A DNA stretch of 64,000 nt from Cystobasidium ongulense (GCA_022835595.1 BQUP01000003.1:1970975-2034974); one strand, 5' to 3'; shown: positions 42,277-54,568, numbered from the stretch's first letter. Notes: generated by a model not told the origin, from the sequence alone. A program made the numbers and translations.

Positions 42277-45170
42277 ATGTCTCATTCTCAGCAATATCCC
42301 TTCGACTCGAGGGGCCCGGGAGGCAACTACTACTCAGTCGACCAGCCAGGCGCCGCGTCGAGCTCAGCAGCCCTCAACAGCTCCGGGTTCGCTTATCCCC
42401 CAGCAGACAAGAGCTACCCCATGGCGTCCAAGAAGTGGTATCAGAGCAAATGGGTCAAGATTGGTGTGCCCGTTCTGCTAGTAGCAGGTGCGTTACAGCC
42501 TTTCTGTTGAATATGTCGCACTCGTTGGCTGACCGACTGCTACCTCGTCTGATTCCGATGCGCGCGCTTGCACAGCCATTGCTGGCGGTGTTGGCGGTGG
42601 AGTTGCTGCGTCCAAAAGCAACAGCGATAACAACAACAAGGCCAATGGTATTTCCAACAATGCAGCCGCCGCACCAGCAGCTGCTTCAAGTGATTGTGCG
42701 TCGTTTCCTCCGTCCTCGTCGAGTGCCCTGTTTTTGCACAAGTGAACCCGATCGAGGGAAATAGTACACAATGCTGACATTTGTATAATGCCCATGTCGC
42801 GTTCATCTATGCATTCATCCATGCAATAGCCAACGGAAACCCTGTCTATACATCGACAGCTCCAGCTGCAGCCCCTACCGCTACAGCCGCAATCGGTGCA
42901 TCATGCCCATCCTCGGAGCCTCAATACAACACCGGCGCGTCTGGTATGCAGATCCGAACAGACCATCCACTCCTCATGGCCGACAGTGCTCGTTGGTCGT
43001 GTCTGCCATCTCAGATCCAATCTGACGCTTACCTACGCGCGTGGGACGAGACCATCATGGCCAACGCCACCCGCTACGCTGCCATGGACCCCGTTCAATA
43101 CACGCCTGATGGCGGTCTGAGCGGCTCTGGCGTACTCGATGTCGCAAGAGAACTTCAACTGCGAACAAAGCACTGGGCTTATGCATGGAGAATGACCAAT
43201 GACTCTCAGTGGGTCGAGCGCACTTGGCAAGAACTGCTTGTTGCGTCTGGCAACTCTTCTCAGTCCTTTGGAGAGGGCAATACTCGATGGAACCCTTCGC
43301 ATTTCCTGTAAGCAAGCTTTGAGATAGGTAAAAGCACACCAACGTATTTTTGCTGACATCCTCTTTGACCTTTCAGTGATGTCGCTGAGTTCACAGCTGC
43401 TTTCGCTTACTCGTACGATTGGATGTTCGACGCCTGGACTGAAGAGAGACGAACAGCTATTATGTGGTCCATCATCAACCTTGGTCTAAGATACGGTCTC
43501 AACTCTTATACCCAGGAGACCGGATATGGCTGGTGGCAGACAACCAACGGAAAGTGAGCGTGACCGTTCAGGCTGTGAACTTCGTGCTCTTACCTGACAG
43601 ACTTCATCACCAGCTGGAACAACGTCTGCAATGGTGGTTTGACCCTTGGCGCTCTCGCAGTTGCGAATGAAGATCCAACAGGCATTGCACAACAACTGCT
43701 CTCTAATACCGTTGCCAACGTGAAAGAAAATGGTGTTTTCGGAGTATCACCAGACGGAACATGGTCGGAAACTGCGGATTATTGGTATTTCGGTAATCAA
43801 GGCCTGTCACAAATGATTTCTGCCGTACAAACCGCCACTGGATCAGACCAAGGCATCTTCTCTGCAAACCCTGCTTTCAACTTGACTGGAATGTTCCATA
43901 TCTACGGTACTGGTTTCGTCGAGAAGTTCAACTGGGGTGACTGCGGTCCGAACAAGTACCAGGCTACTGCCAACGCTCTTCTTCTATATGGCGATCACTT
44001 CGATAGTGAGTCAACGCCCGCTCAATAGTAAAGGCGTTAATGTCCTCTAACGCCTTCTGCTCCTCACAGTCCCCGTGTATTCTCTCTACCAGCGAGATCG
44101 TGAAGATGTAGCCGATCCTCTTTCCATGCTATGGTACAACCCCAACGTCGAGGGCGACTGGTGGTACAACCTCCCCTTGGACCGCAACTTCCCCAACTCT
44201 GGAGACGCTTGGGCTTCTATGCGATCGTCGTGGACTGATGGAAATGGCCTGTACACCGCTATGAAGGCTGGTAACGCTACAGGTCACCAGACAGTGGGTT
44301 CTTGCTACTGGGCGCTTCCTTCGCACCCAGCTGCTGACTGTACACGCAAAACCACACAGCACGGCAATCTCGACGCTGGTACTTTTGTGCTAGAAGCCAA
44401 TGGCGAGCGATGGGCTGGCGAATTATGCCAGAACGACTACCTCGCGCCCGAATATTTCGCTTCCGAAGCTCAAGACGCTCAAAGATGGACCTACTACCGT
44501 TGCATGACCGAAGGGCAGAACACACTCTCTTTCAATGGACAGAACCAGCTTGTTAACCAGGCTCCTCCTACTACATTTGCTTCCACTGGAGACCGTCAAA
44601 CTTCCCTAGACTTCACACCTTCTGCTGATTCAGCTGCTTTTATCTGGACCGATCTAAGCTCGTCATACAGCAACGTGTAAGCTTGTCTTTGGTCTTGATT
44701 TTGGTGGTGGATTATGAGACTGACAGCACTTCTGCAGTAACACTGTCCGTCGAGGTATCCGTGCTTACAATCAGCGTCGACAAGTTCTCCTACGGGATGA
44801 AATTGCTGGTGCCCAGAATGCCGGACAATGGCGCATGCACACCAATGCAACCATCACATATTCTGACAACAACAGAGTCGCGACTCTTACATTGGGCGAC
44901 AAGAGCTTGACGGCATCGATTCTGGACACTGCAGCGTCTCTCACTTTCCAGACTCTACAACCGAACAGGACATCCGATGCACCTGCACTTGGGCCTGGTG
45001 GATTCGATCTAGCCAACCCAGGTGTATCAGTACTTGCTATCGACATTCCTTCTGGAGATACAACACTCGAGGTTCTCTTCAACCCTCAGTGGACTGGTCT
45101 GTCTGCTTCTGACTACAAGACACCTTCAAGCGTCGGTCTATCAAGCTGGAGCTTGACTTCACCAAATTAG
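42277..45170 (+). CDS. Membrane-anchored heparinase II/III-like polysaccharide lyase, copy 2
   Basis: Eight exons (42277-42487, 42576-42695, 42830-43307, 43377-43553, 43614-44005, 44070-44293, 44360-44676, 44738-45170) give 783 residues. The architecture matches copy 1: a short cytosolic head, the WVKIGVPVLLVAG membrane segment with a Gly-rich second half, a Ser/Thr/Ala stalk, the toroid domain with MQIRTDHPLLM, NWNNVCNGGLTLGALAV and YWYFGNQGLSQM, then HGNLDAGTFVLEANGERWAG and a beta C-terminus. A 49-residue stretch from ANATRYAAMD is identical in both copies, while the DNA differs at many third positions. All introns fall at the same places as in copy 1, plus one extra (43554-43613) inside the GN|WNNV codon block. 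The first intron here has a normal GT donor (GTGCGT). The cytosolic head has diverged most. The function is inferred as for copy 1. Confidence 0.82.
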
Positions 45171-45587
45171 GATTAATCACGCTTAACGTGGAGAGACTCA
45201 AATCAACGGACAATACAGTAAAGGATAGCTATTCATGCTGTTCACCCACTTTACACCTCTTAACCCTGTCTCTTCTGCATATTGAGGGCATTAGCTTATT
45301 TCCTCTCGAGATCAGTTGATAGCTACTTTCTACGAGCTTATGGTATTCCTCTTTGTTCGAGTAATTCCTTGGTGTGATTCGAGAATGCAACGTATTTCCT
45401 CTTCTCTTGTGCTGCCGTTTCGCCGTGCAATTATTACTCGCGCACGTGTGTGTTTCTCGATTACACATCGAGTCTTTGTCGGCCTGAACGATACTTGCCT
45501 TGAACCTCGGCTACCTTCTACCTACCACATCATCATTATAGCCAGTCGGAGAAGACCTTCAGCGTATGCAGTAGACGATGCAGACAC
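45171..45587. other. Short intergenic region upstream of SEC59
   Basis: About 420 bp lie between the second lyase-like gene and SEC59, both on the plus strand. I see no coding motif or repeat. It should hold a terminator region and the SEC59 promoter. Confidence 0.4.
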
Positions 45588-48500
45588 ATGTGGGCCGGCC
45601 TGAGCAATGTCGCGACGGCCACTGCTACCGCTGCCATCAATGCAGCAGGCGGCTCTGAGGATCACGAGCAACGACCGACAGCAGCTGGAGCGGGCCACAA
45701 GAGACGGGCAAGACCAAAGCCTCAGCATGTACATTCGAGCAACCGTTCTTCTCCTGAAAGGTCGCCCGAACGAACACGCCTCAAGCCTTTCACCGTGACC
45801 CAGCCTGTTGTCCGACAGCGCAGTCCTGCTGCACCTTCTGCAATAGCATCGTCATCCAGTACAACGAAACAGACAGCACCACTACCGCACTTCAACTACG
45901 AGACTCCTGGGACAGAGAGAGGTGCATACTTTGGCTCAAACGAGTCCGAAAGAGATGCCTCCAATGGCGATGACTTTGGAGACGCATCGAGCTCCGAAGA
46001 TAGCGCAACAGAACTGCAGGACGCGTTAATCGGGCTCGAGTCCCCAGACAATCTGGACGATACCATTCCAGCAAGCGGAAGCAACAGCACCAGTCTGTCC
46101 GCTAATGGCGGTACGAGAAGAGAGCTCCTCGTTCAGAGACGTGCTCAAGAGCCTTCGCAGCACTTTGGCCGCGCCACGTGGGATCAGTGGGAACAAGCTC
46201 TAACCAAACCACGAAGATCTCCTGGACCTCGCGTACAGGACAATACTGCCAGTGCACCGAAAAGACAGAGGTCGTTGACTCCAAACGTCAACGGCACAAC
46301 CTTGGCTTCTCGAAGACGGGCATCGCCGTCGAAAGGCGCTCTGGCCTCGGACATTGCTGCTATTTCCTCGGGCATTAATCGCTCACCGACACCTACCACA
46401 CCCGCGTCTCCTGCTACCACACCCAATTGCCAAAGCAGAATACCATTCCGAACAGATCTGCTGCTCGAAGTCATCATAATGACTGGTGCGCTCACTCTCA
46501 CGGCATACAGATTAGCTCGACTGCAAACTCCACTCAATGCCGAACTCCAACCTCTTACCCCAATACCACTCAGTCCCTTCGTAATGCTCATCGTAGCAAT
46601 ACCCTGCACCGCACTGTTCCGTCGCAAAACTTGGCATTCCAATTACATGTTTCCGTTTACCGATGAAAGAGGTTATCGAACACCAGCTACCGTCGATGAC
46701 GGCTTTGCTGCTGGAGCTACTGTACCAGTTCTTCTCGCTGCTGGATTTCTTTGGGATGCAGTCTCACGCGGCGAAGAAGGCATGGGCTACCTAAGCTCTG
46801 TCCGGCCACTCATGGATGTGTGGCAAGCAGCAGGCAAATTGCCGCCGGCATCAGCAAGTATACCAGACCTAGGAGCAGTCTATCGTACAGTCGTGGTAGC
46901 AAGAATATCCCTGCTCTTGTCTACAAGCATCAATAGCTTCGTACTCATTCTCAATATCGTCCTATCTCGCACTTTCCTATCAGTCGAAAAAGTTCCCAAA
47001 AATAATACAAAGCGGTTGTTGGGCTCGCTCATTGTTTCGGGCACCATAAGTCTATTTCTGTGGACTTTCCTCGCACTGAATGATGCATTCGCGTGGGGTA
47101 AGCTGAAATATCCTGTGCAACTCATCTCCGCTTGCTGACATGTCCCATGTTATCAGCTTCGCCATACATATCACCGGCAGAGGCAGCTATCTCTTCTTTC
47201 ATTTACCAGATGTCTCTTTACACCGTTTCTCGCCTCGTTCGTCGTGGCTTTACACTAGGCGAACTTAGTCTAGCAACTGGTTCAGGCATTTCTTTAGCAT
47301 TGGAATTTTGGCGTCTCACTCTCACTCGTGTATGTGCAACGTATGCCCGTGCTCCTGTTATTATGCTGATGAGTATTGCTTATAGCTCACCTACTCCAAG
47401 AGAGGTGGTATACCTCCCACCTTTCGAATGCCAACTCCCCTAGTACCCTATCAACACGTCATGATACCCGGCGCTTTCCTTACCGGTTTCCTGCTCTCAC
47501 CGCTTCTAGTACTCTCACGGCAATTTGCCCAAATGCCATCGCATCGCCTACGCAGGCCAGAAGAGCGAGGACGTAACCGCAAGTTCGCTGCACTTGGCGT
47601 TGGCCTTGGCTTGGTATTTGTCGTGTGCGTAGCTTTCGGTGGATGGGCAGGATGGGCGTTAGGCGGTAATCTATGGACTGCCTGGGCCTGGCCTGCGCGG
47701 TTCAGTATCCTTGGCGGAAACGGCGTAGAAGGAATGCATGGAGAATACTCTGGCTGGAAACGTTGGCGTCGCATTGCATTAGCACTGTACTGGCTTGGTA
47801 TAGCTACTGTGGCAGTAGGGGGGTGGCAGACTCGAATAGTCCGTGCTAGACGTATAAGACTAGCCAAACATCGAAATCTCGTCAAGACTGCTGACACTGG
47901 AAGTCCTACTCCGAACAACGCTCTACGAGTTGCGGGCATTAGCGAATTGCGAGAGGATAGACGAATGCACGTCTCGCTGGATTTGAGACGAAAGTTTTTC
48001 CATGCGCTGGCGGTCCTGATGTTCATCCCTGCCATTGTTGTTGATGTGAGTGCTATGCCATACTGTGACGTCTAGCCAGCCGTGGACCTGTCCGCAGATG
48101 CTGATGCGACACCATGCACCTTTTCAGCCCGCCTTCACTTCACTGGCATTTTCAGCCGCATTCGCAATCTTCACTTTTGCAGAGTATGCCCGATATTTTG
48201 CGGTTTACCCAGTGGGCGCGCCTATCCATATCTTCTTCAATGAATTCATCGATTCCAAAGATGCAGGTCCTGTAATTTTGAGCCATTTCTACTTGCTCAC
48301 CGGATGTGCAGGTGGACTATGGCTTGAAGGAAGAGGTATCAAGAATTTCACTGGCGTTTTGTCAGTTGGTATTGGAGATGCTTGTGCTTCGGTGCTTGGG
48401 AGACGATTGGGCACTACGAAATGGCCATACTCGGACAAGACTATCGTTGGTACTGCTGCATTTGTCTTTTCTGTTTTTGGGTCAGCTCTTCTATTGAGAG

Positions 48501-48713
48501 TTACAGGACTAGTGGAGCCGTTCTCAGTGAGTTGCTTGAATAAGTATATTGCCCTATCACCCATGCTGACACACTTTTTGAACTTTTTTGCAGATTCCGA
48601 GATATCTGCTCGCTACGACTGCAGCAGGCGTATTGGAAGCAGTTTCGGCGCAGAATGACAATCTCGTCATACCTATCTTCTTCTGGTCCCTTCTTTCCTT
48701 GCTCGAAGTATAG
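45588..48713 (+). CDS. SEC59: Dolichol kinase (Sec59) with long disordered N-terminus
   Basis: Five exons (45588-47097, 47157-47329, 47386-48045, 48128-48526, 48594-48713) give 953 residues. The first about 285 residues are Ser/Pro/Arg-rich and have no counterpart that I know in yeast Sec59. The remainder is a multi-pass membrane protein. The catalytic C-terminal part shows LDLRRKFFHALAVLMFIPAI, FAEYARYFAVYPVGAPI, FNEFIDSKDAGPVILSHFYL and GVLSVGIGDACASVLGRRLG with TKWPYSDKT, the CTP-dependent polyprenol kinase signature. Sec59 phosphorylates dolichol with CTP in the ER membrane, supplying dolichyl phosphate for N-glycosylation, O-mannosylation and GPI anchors. It thus acts upstream of the same ER pathways as the BST1 homologue 31 kb away. 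All introns are GT-AG. Confidence 0.93.
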
Positions 48714-49244
48714 CCGTCTGAAGCGAAGCACATCGTCGACCGACTGCTATTAGGGCATTTACACTGTATCAGCTAATTAGAAGCCCGCATCACTGTCGCA
48801 GTCTGGCGAGCTGTTGTTGTATAGTTACATAGTTCTCTTTCTTGCAGTTGCTGCCTGCAATGCTTCTATCGGGCGTTATGCAATGATCGTTCTGTCATAC
48901 CGGAATATAACTGCGGCGAGACGGCTGCCCGAGACTCACCGTTCGACGATTCGCTCCACCAAAACACCTGTCTGTATATCATCTACCTCAAACCCATCTG
49001 TACCATCAACACGTCTGCTACTGTCCTATCTCAGACACTGTATCTTCTCTCTTATATGCTTCAATAGCCAAATTGTCCCATCGACAGAGGTCTCGACGAT
49101 AAGGAACAGGCCAGCGGACATTGCGCAAGCAGACTCAGCCCGAGGCGAGTGAAGCAGCTGCTTCGAGCAACTTCTGCTCAAAGCATACTCATACATCGGC
49201 ACATCATCTCTCAGGCTGTCGTGCCGTCGAACATCCCTGCTGCC
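48714..49244. other. Intergenic region upstream of the F-box/LRR gene
   Basis: About 530 bp lie between SEC59 and the next gene on the same strand. The frame of the next gene is open back to 49149 without an ATG, so that part is leader. I see nothing else. Confidence 0.4.
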
Positions 49245-52149
49245 ATGGGGTCCACGGCAGTCATCCCAAGCACGCCTCTGCGGCACTCGAGTACGCTGGC
49301 ATACGACAGCAGCACAAGCTCAGCAGGCGACGATGCAGGCGACAGTGGGTTCAGCTGGACCTCGTCGAGCGAGGCCGGCTACAGCTTTTCGACCTCGCCC
49401 GCAACTTCGGCTTTTTCAGGCTCGCCTTCGAGCAGCCGATCTCCGAGCACTGGCAAACCCTCGTACGGACGTCGTAGAGCAAGTACCAGTGCATCGAATA
49501 CGCTCGAGTCGTTTGCCAGACTTAATACTCTTCAGGAGCAAGATGCAGAGAGTATTCTGGTCGAGGCGGAAAGCTTGTTAGACTCTGCGCCGTCTGGTTC
49601 AGGTGACGAACCGCAGGCGGCATTGTTCAGGAGCGAGATTCTTCAGTCTCCGATTGCGATGGAGTACGAGCGTAATCCCCTGATCTCTCAACCTGAAGTA
49701 TTCTCAGCAGCTGCTGAATCTCCAGAAACTGTAGCTGCCGAGACGACAAATGCACTACCCTCCAACGGCAATAGCACCGAGAACAGCGATGGTCAATCCG
49801 CTGAGTCTTCTACAAATCCTGTGAGACCTGCTTTGCGGACCAAACTATCACAGAAATTGTTTTTCAAGAGCCGCGAGCGAGCATCCTCCCTTTCAAAGCT
49901 GCCGTTCGTCCGGCCGATGCTAGATAGAAGAGGAGGGATAGAAGACAGCACTCCCCCTGTTGATTCCGATAGGTCATCACCCTCTATTCCAAACGCTGCT
50001 GCGCAGCGTCGAAGGGCTCTGTCAAGGTTGCAGGACCGCTTCGCTCGCTCAGCACCCTCAAGTCCACCCCTCACCCCTTCCCAGTCAACTGACAGGGTCC
50101 ACCTCTTCCGCTCCCGTCCCAGCAGCATAGTCCTCAGTGGACGCGGGGTCGAATTCAACTACCTCACCGGCCCCTTGTCTAATCACTCTACATCCCAACC
50201 TTCTTCATGCAACGTTTCCGAATATCAACCTGCTCTCGATAGGATCGGAGCCTGGAGAAGCGGAGAGGATTTAGCAGGCTTAGCTGCAAGCGAGGATGTT
50301 TTCCAAGATGCCTTACCACAAAACTTGTTTGACGCTCTTCTGCCACGAGAAATCAAACTAAGAGTCTTCAGCCTTGTCGTACAAACTTCAATCGATCAAG
50401 GCGTATCAAGTATGCGGGAACGCAGCTGGAATACTGCTCGTGCCGCCGGAGAGAGATGGATAGGAGAGAGGGGTGGACTGCGCGAGCTTGTCAAGATGAC
50501 TCGAGTGTGTCGTGAATGGCGAGATCTAGCCTTTGATGGTCAACTCTGGCAGAATGTCTATATTTCAAAAACCCTAGGATGCAATACTTTCAATGCCAGC
50601 GGCCTCGTGAGACTTGCATCCCACGCTGGATCTTTCCTGCGTAGGCTGGATCTCCGAGGATTCTCGCAATTGGAAGATGCAGATTTGGAAGACATAACCG
50701 AATCTTGCATTTCACAGTCAGGCGTGACAAGCTTGACTTATATAGATCTTCCTGGTAAGCTGTGTTCTCTTGCAAATTATGGTCGGTCAACCGCAATGCT
50801 GACTTTGCCTCTTCATTCCTCTTGCTATGATGGTACATACAGGATGCAACGGGATCTCGACGAAGGCTTTACACTTCCTTCTCGCCGTTTCTCCCGCCCT
50901 CGAACATCTGAACGTGCGTGGTCTTGCCGCAGTAGTGAGTTCCACCTGCTACGTTGTCCTCTCGTCAACAATATCTTGCTTGAAGACTTTGGACGTGTCA
51001 CTATGTCGAAACTTACTGGCTGGCGCTCTACTGGAAATGAAGCAGCCTGAATTGAAGGAGTTATATGCCTCGAGAATCCCAAGCATGGATTCGAATATCG
51101 CCGGTTACCTTCCTTCACAATTTCCAATGCTTTGTTACCTGGATCTTGGGTATTCCCGTTATATCTCCGATGAAGCTTTCAAGCGATGGCCTAGCGCAGA
51201 AGAGGGCGGAACTGCGCTACGAGGACTTCGCTTATCGGGGTGCATTCGCTTGACGGATCAGACCTGTCTCAACCTCGTCGGGAAGGTGCTAGATCTTGAA
51301 TACCTGGAACTGGCGAGTATTGGCGGAAACATGCGGGATGGAGGCCTAGTTAAACTATTCGCAGTTTGTCCCAATTTGAGAAAAATCGATCTAGAAGATG
51401 CGATAAATCTCACCGACAGCGTCCTGACAGCTCTCACACCACCCAAGCGGTATCGAGGCTTGCCTTCCGCGCTGGAGCATCTCAATGTTACCAATGTGCC
51501 AGAACTTTCAGAAGCGGCATTGGTCAAGCTTATCAAAGGATGTCCGAATCTGCGCAATATCGAGGCGTCAAATTGCTTTAATGTGTCCGACTTGTTCATC
51601 AAGACCTTCATGCATCATGTCAAGAAGCATCGAATTCAAGGCTCGGAAATGGCTCTCGTGGACTGTCGGAGCGTAACTCGGCAAGCAGTGAAAGGTGCGT
51701 AGACGGTAGCCATTTCGAATAATCAGAGACCTCGCTGATTGCCAAGCATTATGTAGAACAAGCAAACGTAATACGACCTAGGCGAGGAGTCAGAGACTAT
51801 GCCTCGCGTCATTTCGGCTACATGGAAGCGGACGGGCGTGGAAAAGGACTGGCTGAGTGCGATGAAAGCAAGGTGTAAGTGGATTTCTCATCAAAACGGA
51901 ACCGCTTTTCTGACGGGCCTGCTGGACTTTTGCAGTGTTATACATTCTTTTTGGACCTGGCAGCAAATAGACGAAGCAGAAAGCGCAGCCCGCTCTTTGC
52001 GCACAGCCAAACTTGCGCAGGAAGTAGGGGTTACATCAGGCTTTTACAATCACCCGTTCACTCTCCGCGCAGCCCGGCGGGCCTCGTTCGGCACCAGAGG
52101 AGGCAGTGATGGAGCTGAACGAACTGGAGGTATCTGTATTATATCATGA
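49245..52149 (+). CDS. F-box/leucine-rich-repeat protein with C-terminal CAAX box
   Basis: Four exons (49245-50754, 50843-51694, 51757-51874, 51936-52149) give 897 residues. The N-terminal about 360 residues are Ser-rich and disordered. An F-box-like segment follows (LFDALLPREIKLRVFSLVVQ ... LVKMTRVCREWRDLAFDGQLW). Then come Cys-containing-type LRRs: LRRLDLRGFSQLEDADLEDI, HLNVRGLAAV, LKTLDVSLCRNL, YLDLGYSRYISDEAF, LRGLRLSGCIRLTDQTCLNL, LRKIDLEDAINLTDSVLTAL and LEHLNVTNVPELSEAALVKL. Such proteins are SCF substrate receptors (Grr1/Pof2/FBXL type). The protein ends GGICIIS, a CAAX sequence predicted to be farnesylated, which would place it on membranes. FBXL2/FBXL20 in animals are likewise prenylated. 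A possible extra 54-nt intron at 50934-50987 (GTGAGT...AAG, in frame) was kept as exon because it completes a repeat. Confidence 0.85.
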
Positions 52150-52771
52150 AGAATTGGAACAATGCCATCTATGAAATCGCGCGTTTTCTTGGTTAGGGAC
52201 AACTATATGTCAGACTATGTTGGAAAGGCCGGACAGCTGGCCTGTACTTTTACTGCCCTCCGTTGTACTCTTAGATATGTAGCATACGTGCCTGTGTCCT
52301 GTGATAGCAAGTTTCTATAGAGCTGTCATACTGCCCCGAAAGTCCACTTTCCTGGGAGACCGACAGCTGCAGCCAACCTGGGAACCGGACCTGAAGATCT
52401 GGTAGGACTGGTCCGTCGCCATTACCCGGCGTTCAAGTACTACACAGCTCCACAGGCGCTACTCCTCCCCGTCTGAATCACATCATCCGCCATTCGGCGC
52501 CTCATTTCCACGCGCATCGCACCTTCACAGGTTGGCTTCCTGCCCATTCGTTCAAATTTCAGCTCGACATCCTTCATACCCACACACTCTCGCACGCAGC
52601 CAGGCCTGCGACTGACGGCTAACCACGCTCGCTCACCCACTCACATCCTACCACACTCGTCATCACTATGTCTGCCCGCTGAGCCTGTCGAGCCGCACTC
52701 GCGCACACTTCGCGCCGTCCCTTCGAACGCTGGCGGTCCGAGCGTCAAAACAAAACACAACACAACACAAC
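52150..52771. promoter_or_regulatory. Promoter and A/C-rich leader of the RING-TRAF gene
   Basis: About 620 bp without coding signal. The last 25 bp before the ATG are a CAAAACAAAACACAACACAA-type A/C repeat, probably an unstructured 5' leader. Confidence 0.45.
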
Positions 52772-54396
52772 ATGGGTATCGAACTGGAGGTAATGAGACG
52801 CAGCTTATGTCGTCATGACAAGCTTACCGATGAAATCGGACTACTCTAGCCTTTCGCCCTCGTGGATGTAGCCGTGCATTATCAAGTAAGATCACCAAGC
52901 TACTGGTCATGGTTCGACACAAACCTGGTCCACTTCCCTTTTCTTCCTTCAAACATCAGTGTATGGTATGCAAGGAAGTTCCAGAGATGGATACAAGCTG
53001 CCTGCGAGTCATGTGGTCAGTCATACATTCCTTGACATCCCACTGCACTCGCCATGCACGATTCATCGGATTGTCTTTCCAGCACGAACGGTCACATTAT
53101 TTGCTCGACTTGCGTAGATCCTCGCAAAACCCCCTCCAAATGCTATCTTTGTTCCCTGCCCGTCTCGATCCGATTAGATTGGTTCACTGCAAAGCAACCG
53201 GCAATTGAAAGGTGAGCCTCGCGGCTTTAGAGTCTGTCGGTCCTTGCTATGGCTCACCAGACATCGACAGACTCATCAAAGATCTGGAGGTCCATTGTCC
53301 AAGTAAACAATCCAAGTTAATTGAATCACGTTAAGCTATCTCACTGTTTCCTTCCTTCCGTGCCCTCAGAAAGCGCGGAAGGCTGTCTCTGGAAGGGAAA
53401 ATGCCTCGACCTTCGCACACATGAGAAAACAAAGGTCCGTCTCGTAGGTCATTCGTCTTGCTGTGAATAAAACTGACATACAAAGAACAGTGCGAACATC
53501 GCATCGATAATTGCAAGCATTCTGCACGAGGATGCAAGATCTCGGGCTTGCCAGCCAGGATACAAGCTCACCAGGCAGTTTGCAAGTATAGGGACACCAA
53601 GTGCACTCGCAGCGGCTCTTGGGTATGTTGCGGAAGAGCGAATAGGACCTCGCAGCATGGCACCGACTGATATTTTCATGTTTGTATGCTTCTGCGTAGG
53701 ATGGATCCATCTGCGGCATCACTCATCGAGTACACGACACCATCAAGCACTCTAGTAACGACTGTAATTACCATACGTGTGCTTACAAAGCCTCCGGGTG
53801 CCGTTTCTCTGGAAGACTACTAGAAGTGGAGCAACATCAAAGGCTCTACTGTGCGCCAATACACGCAAAAATCGCCAAGTTGGAAGCCACAGTTGCTAAG
53901 GATACGCTTATCGAGGAGAACAAAAGGATTAGTAAGGCTGTAGCGAAGAGAGTATCTTCGTGAGTGCTGTAATATATGCTTAAAACAGAGCCAAAACCAG
54001 CTAACTTCCAGCGCAATCAGTTACAAAAAGCGTATCGCGTGCCTTGAGGAGGATCTCAAATTGGCCAAGAACAAGACATCTGTATACGAAATGCAATCTG
54101 CGGCCGGCATTCCATATTTGACTGGCCAATGTCTCGAGACACCTGGCACGTCTGATTCGCAACACAACGACACAGACCTTCTAATTCGCTTATCCAAAGC
54201 ATCCAGCATTCGTGAGTACTCGTCTCAAGAGTCTGACGATTCTTCGGAAGATGCATGGAACGATTTGCATTGGACCGGAGCAGACTGGAAATTTGCAGAT
54301 CAGCAAGCAGCTAAAGCCAAAAAGAGCATTCGCTTTGGCGCCGCGACTACCAAAGCAAAAGCTCGTCTTTTATCGGAGCACGCTAAAGTAGAATAG
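52772..54396 (+). CDS. RING finger plus TRAF-type zinc-finger protein (putative E3 ubiquitin ligase)
   Basis: Nine exons (52772-52789, 52850-52885, 52960-53015, 53083-53211, 53271-53302, 53370-53434, 53491-53622, 53700-53959, 54012-54396) give 370 residues. Near the N-terminus is a RING with CMVC, MCTNGHIICSTC and KCYLC; the C-x3-H-x2-C-x2-C spacing is as in SIAH/TRAF proteins. Next are about three TRAF-type zinc fingers: HCPKSAEGCLWKGKCLDLRT, CKHSARGCKISGLPARIQAH and CAYKASGCRFSGRLLEVEQH, each with the GC...H...C pattern. A coiled coil of about 60 residues follows (KIAKLEATVAKDTLIEENKR), then an acidic tail. No MATH/TRAF-C domain is present. A role as an oligomeric E3 ligase is inferred from the domains; no orthologue name is recognised. 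The first coding exon is 18 nt. All introns are GT-AG, and each zinc finger is split. Confidence 0.8.
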
Positions 54397-54568
54397 AGCA
54401 CTCCAGGGATTTGTCGATGATGGTTTTGGTAGCAGTCTCAGGTAGTATAGTCGGTTTCGTGACAATTTCATGCCCTAGCAAATCTCGATCGTTTGTACTA
54501 CTAGCAACTGCTGGCATTCTGTACCATTCCTTTGCTACCGTGCAATACTAGACTGCATTTGCTTAATC

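Noticed and set aside
50934-50987. Possible 54-nt in-frame intron (GTGAGT...AAG) in the F-box/LRR gene
   Set aside because: Reading through gives a leucine-rich repeat of normal length, while removal would leave a truncated repeat.
38579-52149. Biosynthetic or polysaccharide-use gene cluster around the lyase-like pair
   Set aside because: The neighbours are PHO85, SEC59 and an F-box gene; no transporter, glycosidase or regulator of a dedicated pathway is nearby.
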